Notes under the pieces: model-generated
Seen by the model: only the letters and a program-made list of their open reading frames with translations
The model's database searches: none
What the model was told of the DNA's origin: nothing
In this document: positions 34,655 to 42,783 of the stretch, in pieces
Position numbering within the stretch: position 1 is the first letter of the stretch
Layout of the letters: each line of letters begins with the position of its first letter
Position numbers and translations under genes: made by a program
Source of the DNA: Bacteroidales bacterium
GTDB taxonomy: Bacteria; Bacteroidota; Bacteroidia; Bacteroidales; F082
Assembly (NCBI GenBank): GCA_019454985.1
Contig: JACFNF010000001.1
Coordinates: 62,001-126,000 of the forward strand
DNA length: 64,000 nucleotides
Direction of reading: 5' to 3'

Positions 34655-37060
34655 TTAGTTACGTAATATTTTTCCGGAAACGATGAGGCTTTGCATCCGT
34701 TCGAGGGTTTTGCGTTGCATACAAAGTTCAAGAAACGCCCTGCGTTCGAGATTCAGGAGATATTCTTCCGACACCTCTGTCAATGCCTGGGAAACATCGC
34801 CTCCCGCCATGACAAAGCCTAATTTTTCGGCAATAAGCTTGTCGTGTTCGCTCATATAGCCGGCTACGGCATAGCTGTCGGCGCCTACATACACCATTCC
34901 AAGAGCCTCGCGCCCCAAGATTCTGATATCGTTTCTACGGGGCGGCTGGGTATAGCCCTTTTCGGCCAAAGCCAAAGCTGCGTTCTTGGCTTGAGCAAGT
35001 TGCAGGCTACGACTGACCGCCACCTCGTCAACCCCCGGACGCAGATACCCCAAATCGAAAGCTTCATAAGCCGAAGCGGATACCTTGGCCTGTGCGATAC
35101 TCATAAAACGTTGCAGGAAAGCATTAGTACGCACATCGCCATCGCGAAGCTCATCCGAAAGGCGCAAGGCAAACTCTTTCGAGCCTCCGCCTCCGGGAAT
35201 AAGGCCTACGCCAAACTCGACTAATCCCATATAAGTTTCAGCATGAGCTACCACTTTGTCGGCGTGCATACAGAGTTCGCAACCGCCACCAAGTGTCATG
35301 CCGTGCGGAGCTGCCACCACCGGGATGGCAGAATAACGCATCCGCATGGTGGTTTTCTGAAACCATTGTACCGCCATATCCAATTCTTCAAATTCCTGCT
35401 CGATGGCCAGCATATAAATCATGCCCACATTGGCGCCTGCCGAGAAATGTTCACCTTCGTTCGAAATGACCAATGCTTTGTACTGGGCTTCGGCCAAATC
35501 AAGGGCTTTGTTCAAACCCTCGAGAACCCCTGCTCCAATGGTGTTCATCTTGGTATGAAACTCGATGTTCAACACGCCATCACCAAGATCAAAGATGCTG
35601 GCATCACTATTTTCCCAGATCACTTTTGTAGGGCGAAGGGCTTCGAGCGACAAACGGTTTTCCTGCCCGGGAATTAACGCATAATTCTGTATTTCAATAT
35701 CGTAGAAGTATTTCAGACCGTTTTCAACCTTATAAAAGGAGTTGATTCCTTTTTCCAACATGGTTTTTACCCAAACTGCAACGGAATTCCCGCTGTCTTC
35801 CATTGCCTTGACAGTGGCTCCCACACCTAAGGCATCCCAGGCCTGAAATGGCCCGAGTTTCCAGCCAAAACCGGCATTCATGGCATCGTCCACCTTATAT
35901 ATAGCATCGGTGATTTCGGGGATTCTGTTCGAGACAAAACTGAACAGGCTATAAAACGAACTTCTGTAGAAATCGCCGGCACGGCCGGTATCAGCCAACA
36001 GAACCGGCATCCTGCGGGCAGGATCATCAATCCCTTTGGTTGCATCGAAAACCGACAATTTCGGTTTGGGAGCCTCCTCGTAGGTTAAGTTGGAGAAATT
36101 GAGCGACAAAAATTTCTTCTCTCCATTTTCATTCACCTTTTTAAAAAAACCCTGTTTCGTTTTGTCGCCTAACCATTTGTTGTCGAGCATCGTTTGTAAA
36201 TACGGCGGAATAGCAAACACCTCATTGGCCTCGTCATGCGTTTGCTGACGAATGTTGTTTGCCACATGAACCAAGGTGTCGAGGCCAACGATATCGGCTG
36301 TACGGAAGGTTGCCGACTTTGCCCGCCCAATGATGGGTCCGGTCAGCTTATCTATCTCGGGGATAGTGAGCCCATATTTTTGCACATTGTTAAAAAGCTG
36401 CATGATGCTGAATGTGCCGATACGATTGGCAATAAAGGCCGGTGTGTCTTTGGCAACCACTGCGGTTTTACCCAAAAACCGCAAAGCATAATCCGACAGG
36501 AAACTCACCACCTTGGGTGAGGTGAATGAACCGGGAATAATCTCGAACAGTTGCAAATAGCGCGGCGGATTGAAGAAATGGGTTCCGCAGAAATGTTTTT
36601 TGAAGTCATCGCTACGGCCTTCGGCCATTTTTTCCACACTAATTCCCGAGGTGTTGGTTGTGACAAGCGTTCCTGGCCGACGCAAACTGTCAACACGCGC
36701 TAGTACCTCTTTTTTGATGTCGAGTCTTTCGACTACTACCTCAATCACCCAGTCGCATTCCTTAATTTTTGCCAGGTCGTCATCAAAATTACCTGTCACA
36801 ATTCGTTTGGCAAACGATGGATGATAAATGGGCGAAGGTTTGGACTTGAGCGCGTTGGCCAAAGCGGTGTCCACAAGGCGGTTTCGCACCCGCTTGTCGT
36901 ACAAACTCAGACCTTTCTGTTTTTCTTCTTCGGTCAGTTCGCCCGGAGCAATGTCAATGAGCAAGACCTGCAAACCAATGTTGGCAAAATGACATGCAAT
37001 GCCTGAGCCCATAACCCCTGAGCCCAGCACAGCCACTTTTTTAATCCTCCTTGTCATCAT
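34655..37060 (-). CDS. fadN: 3-hydroxyacyl-CoA dehydrogenase / enoyl-CoA hydratase fusion, FadN type
   Basis: A bifunctional beta-oxidation enzyme. The dehydrogenase is at the N-terminus: Rossmann motif GSGVMGSG (13-20), TNTSGISVEKMAEG, HFFNPPRYLQLFEI and a 3HCDH C-terminal region (about 195-300). The enoyl-CoA hydratase/crotonase domain is near residues 500-700, with FSAGANVGMIYML and GMTLGGGCELCMHAD. This order is the reverse of E. coli FadB and the same as Bacillus FadN (about 790 residues). It is 34 bases downstream of the MarR gene. A second ATG at 37057 is equally possible. Confidence 0.94.
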   Translation of the reverse strand: MMTRRIKKVAVLGSGVMGSGIACHFANIGLQVLLIDIAPGELTEEEKQKGLSLYDKRVRNRLVDTALANALKSKPSPIYHPSFAKRIVTGNFDDDLAKIKECDWVIEVVVERLDIKKEVLARVDSLRRPGTLVTTNTSGISVEKMAEGRSDDFKKHFCGTHFFNPPRYLQLFEIIPGSFTSPKVVSFLSDYALRFLGKTAVVAKDTPAFIANRIGTFSIMQLFNNVQKYGLTIPEIDKLTGPIIGRAKSATFRTADIVGLDTLVHVANNIRQQTHDEANEVFAIPPYLQTMLDNKWLGDKTKQGFFKKVNENGEKKFLSLNFSNLTYEEAPKPKLSVFDATKGIDDPARRMPVLLADTGRAGDFYRSSFYSLFSFVSNRIPEITDAIYKVDDAMNAGFGWKLGPFQAWDALGVGATVKAMEDSGNSVAVWVKTMLEKGINSFYKVENGLKYFYDIEIQNYALIPGQENRLSLEALRPTKVIWENSDASIFDLGDGVLNIEFHTKMNTIGAGVLEGLNKALDLAEAQYKALVISNEGEHFSAGANVGMIYMLAIEQEFEELDMAVQWFQKTTMRMRYSAIPVVAAPHGMTLGGGCELCMHADKVVAHAETYMGLVEFGVGLIPGGGGSKEFALRLSDELRDGDVRTNAFLQRFMSIAQAKVSASAYEAFDLGYLRPGVDEVAVSRSLQLAQAKNAALALAEKGYTQPPRRNDIRILGREALGMVYVGADSYAVAGYMSEHDKLIAEKLGFVMAGGDVSQALTEVSEEYLLNLERRAFLELCMQRKTLERMQSLIVSGKILRN

Positions 37061-37094
37061 AACTTTTTTAGAAATATGTTCAATTGATTGAATT

Positions 37095-37556
37095 TCAAAT
37101 CATTTCATTGCAGTCGCCATTGGCTAATCGGCTAATTTCACTGCAAGCTTCTTTCTTTACAAGCTGGCAAACGCGGGTAAAAGATTTCACTTCGTCGGCA
37201 TCAAGCTTTTGCATCAGTTTGTTGTTGAAATCAATGACCACTTGTCTCACTTTTTTGCGCATCGCCACACCTTTTTCTGTCAGATGAATAAAAACTACCC
37301 GCTTATCCGTTTGATCTTTCACGCGGTAAATCAATCCATCATCCTCCATTGTTTTGAGCAGGCGCGAAAGGCTGGTAGCGCCCATACCCATCATCGGGGC
37401 GATGCGTGTGGCAGCAACCCCTTCGCGTGGAACACTGATTAAAACATAAGCTACACCCTGTGTTGTGCCATGTTCAGCCGCTAAAAGATTGTACATCCGA
37501 CGCATGGCAAACAGGCTGCTCCGAATATGATAATCTACACTTTCCTGTATTTTCAT
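37095..37556 (-). CDS. MarR-family transcriptional regulator, head of the fad operon
   Basis: A 153-residue winged-helix regulator. The core has LTEKGVAMRKKVR and VKDQTDKRVVFIHLTEKG (beta wing), and ATRIAPMMGMGATSLSRLLKTMEDDGLI as recognition helix region, of which GMGATSLSRLLKTMEDDG is the central part. The ATG at 37556 is chosen; the longer frame adds nine residues. As the first gene of marR-fadN-fadA-fadE it is a likely sensor of acyl-CoA or fatty acid, and its own promoter holds an inverted repeat suited to autoregulation (inference). MarR proteins bind palindromes as dimers. Confidence 0.92.
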   Translation of the reverse strand: MKIQESVDYHIRSSLFAMRRMYNLLAAEHGTTQGVAYVLISVPREGVAATRIAPMMGMGATSLSRLLKTMEDDGLIYRVKDQTDKRVVFIHLTEKGVAMRKKVRQVVIDFNNKLMQKLDADEVKSFTRVCQLVKKEACSEISRLANGDCNEMI

Positions 37557-37580
37557 CTTTGATTTATTATGCGTGCATTG

Positions 37581-37612
37581 CAAATGTAAGACGATTTTTT
37601 ATTTTATGCAAT
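37581..37612 (-). promoter_or_regulatory. Promoter of the marR-fad operon
   Basis: The minus strand shows ATTG (37609-37612, near -33), a 20-base spacer and TACATTTG (37581-37588, exact -7). The ATG at 37556 is 24 bases downstream. Confidence 0.75.
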
Positions 37613-37615
37613 CGT
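37591..37615. promoter_or_regulatory. Candidate MarR operator
   Basis: A 6-bp inverted repeat ACGATT (37591-37596) and AATCGT (37610-37615), 13 bases apart, fills the space between the -7 and -33 elements of the marR promoter. Binding there would block RNA polymerase. Its size and place fit MarR-type autoregulation, but the match is short. Confidence 0.45.
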
Positions 37616-37751
37616 TTTCTGTGAAAAATTCACAATTATTTTTTTAAGAAAATTGTCGGGCGACAGCTAGCCCGAACCATCCATAGTTAGAAACCGTTTA
37701 CGAAAAGATTTCCCATCTTTGCCTCAACTCTTGATTTCAACAGCAAAAGCC

Positions 37752-38726
37752 ATGACAAACCTGACAGAACCCCATCCGATGAAACTAAGCCTAAGCAACA
37801 TGCTTGGCATAAGTTATCCGGTGCTTGTAGCGCCTATGTTTCTGGTTTCCAATACATCTATGGTAATCGAAGCTTTAAAATCTGGGGGTACGGCAGCAAT
37901 TCCGGCTCTGAATTATCGCACCGAGTCTGCCCTTCGTGAAGCCGTTGCGCAAATCAGATCGGCCGCCAATGCCCCTTTTGGTTTCAATCTGATCGTCAAC
38001 AAATCAAATCCGAAATGGAAGCAGCAGTTATCTGTTTTGACTGATTTAAAGGTTGATTTTATCATAACCTCGCTGGGGAGCCCGGAAGAAGTTATTAAGA
38101 GATGTAAGCCTCTAAGTATCAAGGTTTTTTGTGATGTTGTGAATTTGGCTTATGCTAAAAAAGTTGAAGCTTTGGGAGCCGATGCGCTGATTGCCGTTGG
38201 CAGCGAAGCCGGTGGTCATTGCGGCCCGGTTTCCAACCGCATTTTGGTTCCGGAATTGGTCGAACACTGCCGCATTCCTGTGATTGCTGCCGGTGGAATC
38301 AGTCGTCCGGAACATGTGCGGGAAATGCTCGACCTTGGGGCTGCAGGCGTTTCGGTTGGCACCATTTTTATTGCATCGGTAGAATCGCCCGTGAGTGATG
38401 ATTATAAACAAGCCCTGATTAAATACAAAAGCAAGGATATTGTACTGAGTACACGCCTTTCGGGCAGTCATCTAACGGTGATTAATACACCTTACGTACA
38501 ACAGATTGGTACAAAAGGCAGTTTTTTAGAGCATTGGATGAAGCGTCATAAACGGTTTAGAAATTTTCTGCGAATGATCATCTTTGCACGAGGCATGAAA
38601 AAAATGGAAAAAGCGGCTTTCAAAGCCACTTACCAGACAGTTTGGGTAGCCGGTCCGGCCATTGACGATATTCATTCCGTCAGACCGTTGCGTGCTATCA
38701 TGCAGGAGCTGACGGCAGGATTTTAA
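37752..38726 (+). CDS. Second nitronate monooxygenase/NPD-family flavoprotein
   Basis: A 324-residue FMN-dependent TIM-barrel protein, divergent from marR. It starts with GISYPVLVAPMFLVSNT and has ALIAVGSEAGGHCG, PVIAAGGISRPEHVREMLDLGAAGVSVGT (split as PVIAAGGISRPEHV and DLGAAGVSVGT) and a basic stretch near residues 265-290. It is a paralogue of the gene at 27977 but diverged. The first in-frame ATG after a near -7 element (37712-37719, CATCTTTG) is at 37752; 37779 is also possible and would give 315 residues. The reaction cannot be assigned: nitronate oxidation or enoyl reduction are both in the family. Confidence 0.8.
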   Translation: MTNLTEPHPMKLSLSNMLGISYPVLVAPMFLVSNTSMVIEALKSGGTAAIPALNYRTESALREAVAQIRSAANAPFGFNLIVNKSNPKWKQQLSVLTDLKVDFIITSLGSPEEVIKRCKPLSIKVFCDVVNLAYAKKVEALGADALIAVGSEAGGHCGPVSNRILVPELVEHCRIPVIAAGGISRPEHVREMLDLGAAGVSVGTIFIASVESPVSDDYKQALIKYKSKDIVLSTRLSGSHLTVINTPYVQQIGTKGSFLEHWMKRHKRFRNFLRMIIFARGMKKMEKAAFKATYQTVWVAGPAIDDIHSVRPLRAIMQELTAGF

Positions 38727-38819
38727 TGAACGACCTTTGAAACACTCAACAACCCTCGACCGGTTGGCCGGACTAAGGCAGTAATTCGCCGACTTGTTTC
38801 CCCCATTGGCCGAAAAAAG

Positions 38820-38851
38820 CTTGAAAAGTACCCTAAGTGAGCCTATTTTCG
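38820..38851 (+). promoter_or_regulatory. Possible promoter of the LiaF-like/LytTR operon
   Basis: CTTG (38820-38823), a 20-base spacer and TATTTTCG (38844-38851). Each element differs from consensus by one base. The ATG at 38882 is 31 bases downstream. Confidence 0.45.
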
Positions 38852-38881
38852 CTGTCAATTCATACCTCAAAACCGTAAAAA

Positions 38882-39622
38882 ATGGAAACACTCCCCAAAA
38901 AAACCGATTCACGTCTTTGGATTGGATTTCTGCTTATCGTTCTGGGCGGTCTTTTGCTGCTCGACAGCTTTGACGTCATTGATTTCAGTCTGCGCCATTA
39001 TCTCGTATCGTGGAAAACTCTTTTAATTTTTATCGGATTGGTGATCGTTGCCAGCCGTAACGATCGTACTACAGGTTATGTTCTCATTGCCTTGGGCGTA
39101 CTTTTCTGGATTCCTGAGTTTTTTGACTATTCTATCCGGCTAAGAACCGTGTTCTGGCCCGGAGTGCTGATTATTCTAGGTTTCATCCTGCTCAGCCGCA
39201 ACGGGAAAAAACGTCAAACGACACATTCAATTCACGATGACAATTTTTTTAACCTGAATCAACAATCCGGCTTCACCGAAACGAGTCAGGAATACATTGA
39301 AGATACGGCCATTTTTGGCGGAGGAACCAGCCATTTCACCTCATCAAATTTCAAAGGAGGAAAGATCACCGCTATTTTTGGCGGCTCTGACTTATATATG
39401 AAAGACGCTCAACCGTCGCCCGAAGGCTGTATAATTGATGTACTGATCATTTTTGGAGGCGGCAACCTGATCGTGCCAGATGACTGGTTTGTGAAATCGG
39501 AAATGGTTTCCATCTTCGGCGGATTTTCCGACAAACGCTTGCCGGCAAAGATAAATCCTGAGAAAACCCTGATCCTGAAAGGTTTTGTGCTCTTTGGCGG
39601 GTTAGAATTAAAAAGTCATTAA
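38882..39622 (+). CDS. LiaF-like/DUF5668 membrane protein with C-terminal repeat domain
   Basis: A 246-residue protein. The N-terminal half has four short membrane helices (about residues 13-113, beginning WIGFLLIVLGGLLLLD). The C-terminal half has four repeats of a beta motif around [AVLI]-x-FGG: TAIFGGGTSHF, TAIFGGSDLYM, LIIFGGGNLIV and VSIFGGFSDKR, plus a final LFGGLELKS. This is the layout of LiaF-type proteins, which in Firmicutes repress the LiaRS envelope-stress system. Here it precedes a histidine kinase and response regulator (51-base gap to the kinase). A sensory or repressor role in envelope stress is inferred; LytTR systems in Bacteroidota are not well characterised. Confidence 0.82.
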   Translation: METLPKKTDSRLWIGFLLIVLGGLLLLDSFDVIDFSLRHYLVSWKTLLIFIGLVIVASRNDRTTGYVLIALGVLFWIPEFFDYSIRLRTVFWPGVLIILGFILLSRNGKKRQTTHSIHDDNFFNLNQQSGFTETSQEYIEDTAIFGGGTSHFTSSNFKGGKITAIFGGSDLYMKDAQPSPEGCIIDVLIIFGGGNLIVPDDWFVKSEMVSIFGGFSDKRLPAKINPEKTLILKGFVLFGGLELKSH

Positions 39623-39673
39623 TTTTATAAGGTGTAAGCCATTGCATCTTTCCAAACCCAGAGTGAAACCGAT

Positions 39674-40726
39674 ATGCTAAATCCATTGGTCAAAAACCGA
39701 CAATATTTCACAGGTTATCTAATTGTCTGGTTGTTTGTTGCACTCGTTCAGGTTGTGTTTTTTCACTTCCTTCTTGAGGTTGGTTTCTGGGTAAGTGTGG
39801 CCGATGCAGTTGTTTTCAACCTTATTTTTGCCCTGATGGGAATAAGTTTATGGTATGTGATTCGGGTAAAGATCAGAGAAGATCTTCCTTTTACCGATCT
39901 TTTTCTGAATCATCTGATCACAGGTGTTGCCACTGTTGCGTTATGGATTGGAGGAGCTTATTCGCTGATGTTGCTGCTCGATCCGAGAGATGCATGGTAT
40001 ATGAAGTTCCTGAATCAAAGCCTACCCTGGCGAGCGATTTCAGGCATTTTCTTCTACCTTATATTTGTATTGATCTACTACATTCTGATTTATAACGACG
40101 ATCTGCAACAAAAACTGAAAACCGAGGCCGAGTTGAACAACCTGATACGGGAAGCCGAATTGAACGCACTCAAAGCTCAAATTAATCCGCATTTTTTGTT
40201 TAACAGTCTTAACTCGATCAGTTCGCTAACGATTACCGACCCGGGGAAGGCTCAGGAAATGGTGATCCGGTTGTCGGATTTTATGCGCTATTCGCTGAGT
40301 TACGACCGCAACGAAACCACTACGCTCCGCCTTGAGCTTGAAAATGCCCAACGCTATCTCGAAATTGAAAAAGTCAGGTTTGGAAAACGCTTGAAATATC
40401 ATTTCAACACTGATGTTGGTTGCGACACCTTGCTTCTTCCCAACATGATTTTGCAACCATTGCTCGAAAATGCAGTGAAACACGGGGTTCACCAGAGTGT
40501 CGGGGAGGTGATGATCCAACTCAATTGTGCGGATGGCGCCGACTTTGCGACCCTGAAAATTACCAATAATTACGATCCTGACGCCAAACGTATCAAAGGC
40601 GAAGGCGTCGGGCTCAACAATATCCGCAAGCGCCTGCAGCTCACCTATCAACGTGCCGATCTTTTTGAGGTCAAACCCGACGAAAATGAATTTGAAGTAC
40701 TTATCCGAATCCCAAAACATCCCTGA
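39674..40726 (+). CDS. LytS/YehU-type sensor histidine kinase
   Basis: A 350-residue membrane kinase. Four N-terminal helices (about 15-140) are followed by a His_kinase domain with the phospho-acceptor His173 in LKAQINPHFLFNSLNSI, the N box MILQPLLENAVKHGV and the G box GEGVGLNNIRKRLQL. It has no extracellular sensory domain, so it likely senses through the membrane, perhaps through the LiaF-like protein encoded just upstream. Its stop is 2 bases before the response regulator start, so the pair is translationally coupled. Confidence 0.93.
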   Translation: MLNPLVKNRQYFTGYLIVWLFVALVQVVFFHFLLEVGFWVSVADAVVFNLIFALMGISLWYVIRVKIREDLPFTDLFLNHLITGVATVALWIGGAYSLMLLLDPRDAWYMKFLNQSLPWRAISGIFFYLIFVLIYYILIYNDDLQQKLKTEAELNNLIREAELNALKAQINPHFLFNSLNSISSLTITDPGKAQEMVIRLSDFMRYSLSYDRNETTTLRLELENAQRYLEIEKVRFGKRLKYHFNTDVGCDTLLLPNMILQPLLENAVKHGVHQSVGEVMIQLNCADGADFATLKITNNYDPDAKRIKGEGVGLNNIRKRLQLTYQRADLFEVKPDENEFEVLIRIPKHP

Positions 40727-40728
40727 TT

Positions 40729-41484
40729 ATGAAGCAAGTATTACGTGCTTTAATCATTGAAGATGAAGAACCGGCTCGTGCCCTGCTGAGTCATTTTCTT
40801 GCCGATTTTGACATCATCGAATTGATAGGCGAATGCAGCGATGGTTTCTCGGGTCTGAAAGCCATTCAGGAACTTCGCCCCGATTTGGTTTTCCTCGACA
40901 TACAAATGCCAAAACTGAGTGGGTTTGAGCTGCTCGAATTGTTGGATGAATGGCCTGAAATCATTTTTACGACAGCCTATGATGAGTATGCCATCAAAGC
41001 CTTTGAACTCAATGCCGTGGATTATCTGATGAAACCTTTTTCGAAAGATCGTTTACGCTCGGCCGTTGACAAAGTGATTGGGCGCACACACACCAAAGCG
41101 GGAGTACAGCCACAATTGCAGCAATTGGTAAGTGCCTGGCAATCTGAACCCAAAAAGTTAGAGCGCATAGCCGTAAAATCAGGATCAAAGATTCATTTAA
41201 TTCCGGTTGAGGAAATCGAACATATCGAATCACAGGATGATTATGTGATGATTTATTGTTCGGCAGGTCGTTTTTTGAAAAAAGAGACGCTTTCTGACCT
41301 TGAAGAAAATCTTCCAAAAGAGAGATTTATGCGCGTTCATCGGTCGCATATCGTGAACCTCGATCAGATTGCGCGTATCGAACAGTATGGCAAAGAAAGC
41401 TACGAACTGTTGCTCAAAAACGGGAATCGGGTAAATGTAAGCAAAAGCCGGATCAAAGAGCTGAAGCAAGAGCTCGATTTTTAA
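40729..41484 (+). CDS. LytTR-family response regulator
   Basis: A 251-residue regulator: receiver domain (about 6-120) with acidic pocket EDEEPAR and phospho-acceptor Asp57 in FLDIQMPKLSG, then a LytTR DNA-binding domain (about 145-248) with MRVHRSHIVNLDQI. It is the output partner of the kinase and is transcribed with it. Targets are unknown; the LiaF-like gene upstream is a likely one. Its last 4 bases overlap the stop of the convergent gene. Confidence 0.95.
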   Translation: MKQVLRALIIEDEEPARALLSHFLADFDIIELIGECSDGFSGLKAIQELRPDLVFLDIQMPKLSGFELLELLDEWPEIIFTTAYDEYAIKAFELNAVDYLMKPFSKDRLRSAVDKVIGRTHTKAGVQPQLQQLVSAWQSEPKKLERIAVKSGSKIHLIPVEEIEHIESQDDYVMIYCSAGRFLKKETLSDLEENLPKERFMRVHRSHIVNLDQIARIEQYGKESYELLLKNGNRVNVSKSRIKELKQELDF

Positions 41485-41957
41485 AGCTGAAGGCCGGTTC
41501 GTAATCTGGTGGGAGCGCTTTCGCGAATCTGCTTAAATTCGTGAAACTCAACCTTTTCCAGAAACGAATCCATCTCTTTGTGATCGAGGTTAAGTTGACT
41601 AACAACGCTTATTCCTTTGATTTTTCGAATGGTTCCAATCCACTCTGTAAGTCGGTGTTCATGAATGCCATGTCGGATAATCAACAAATAATCAAATGGA
41701 TTGCCGAGTTTCAGAAGTTTTTTGCCGTTGTTGACTAGTTGCACCAAATTGAACACATTTTTATTTTCGCCGGCATCGAAATAGTAGAACGAGAAATCAA
41801 CCGTCTCGTCAACGATGTTATCCATCTTTTTCAGGTTGAGTCCGATAGCATTGTTTAAATTCCATGCCAAAGTGAAGTCACTCATCTGAGTGACGATGGC
41901 CAACAAAGTGATGTCATCGAACGGAACTACCGAAATGCTGTTCTTTTTTATGGTCAT
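41481..41957 (-). CDS. IPExxxVDY-like conserved protein
   Basis: A 158-residue cytosolic protein resembling the uncharacterised IPExxxVDY family of Bacteroidota. Similar features are an N-terminal half with LLAIVTQMSDFTLAWNLNNAIG, the DYLLIIRHG segment, and a C-terminal short helix. The naming motif is degenerate here (KLGNPFDYLL). It is the last gene of the acpP-fabF-rnc cluster, overlapping rnc by 4 bases, which is the usual neighbourhood of this family. Its function is unknown. Its end overlaps the convergent regulator gene by 4 bases. Confidence 0.6.
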   Translation of the reverse strand: MTIKKNSISVVPFDDITLLAIVTQMSDFTLAWNLNNAIGLNLKKMDNIVDETVDFSFYYFDAGENKNVFNLVQLVNNGKKLLKLGNPFDYLLIIRHGIHEHRLTEWIGTIRKIKGISVVSQLNLDHKEMDSFLEKVEFHEFKQIRESAPTRLRTGLQL

Positions 41958-42706
41958 GGAACGGGAATATTTGAGACTTGTTCTTTAGCCTCGAGAAGTG
42001 ATAACCAGGTTTTTTCGGCTGCGAGTTGTTCGGCGCCTTTGATGGAATAATCGCGTGCTTCGGCAACCACCTCGCCATTCAGACGGATATGGATGAGATA
42101 TTGGCGTCGGAAGCCTTCGCCCTGTTCGGCAGCCACCACAAACTCCACTGTCTGTTTTTCTTTTTGGCCCCACTCAAGAAGTTTACTCTTAAAGTTGAAA
42201 TCGCTGTTTTGAAGATGATCCACATCTAAATGCCATTCGATGATGCGTTTGACGATCACATTACGGGTAAAATTGAATCCTTTGTCGAGATAAATGGCTC
42301 CAATCAGAGCCTCAAAAGCATCGCCATTAGCCGATTTAAAGATTGAACGTGCATCGCCGTTGAGGTTGACCAATTTGTCAATTCCCATTTTTTGCGAGAG
42401 TTTATTCAGCGAGGCACGGCTAACGATTTTGGAGCGCATCTCGGTGAGAAAGCCCTCATTTTTATAAGGGAATTTTTTAAAAAGATAATCAGCCACCACA
42501 GCGCTAAGCACGGCATCGCCCAGATATTCAAGACGTTCGTTGCTCAGTTTGTGACCGTTGGCAGTGGCATTTGCTGCAGATTTATGACGGAAGGCCAACT
42601 GATACAAAAAAATATTTCCGGGCACAAACCCGAAAATATTTTTTATTGCCTGGCTGAGATTTTTGTCAGCCGAAAAGGCCAATCTGAAAAAATTCAAAAA
42701 AAACAA
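41954..42706 (-). CDS. rnc: Ribonuclease III
   Basis: Cleaves double-stranded RNA in rRNA processing and RNA decay. The 250-residue protein has the RNase III signature NERLEYLGDAVLS (56-68), second acidic cluster GDAFEALIGAIYLD, and a C-terminal double-stranded RNA-binding domain (about 178-240, KSKLLEWGQKEKQTVEF). All catalytic acidic residues are present. It lies between fabF and the IPExxxVDY-like gene. Confidence 0.95.
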   Translation of the reverse strand: MFFLNFFRLAFSADKNLSQAIKNIFGFVPGNIFLYQLAFRHKSAANATANGHKLSNERLEYLGDAVLSAVVADYLFKKFPYKNEGFLTEMRSKIVSRASLNKLSQKMGIDKLVNLNGDARSIFKSANGDAFEALIGAIYLDKGFNFTRNVIVKRIIEWHLDVDHLQNSDFNFKSKLLEWGQKEKQTVEFVVAAEQGEGFRRQYLIHIRLNGEVVAEARDYSIKGAEQLAAEKTWLSLLEAKEQVSNIPVP

Positions 42707-42783
42707 CCTCTATCAATATTAAGTTAGACTCTATAAAGGGTGTTGTTTTTATTGTATCGTTTTTTCAATGACATGGGAGGCTA

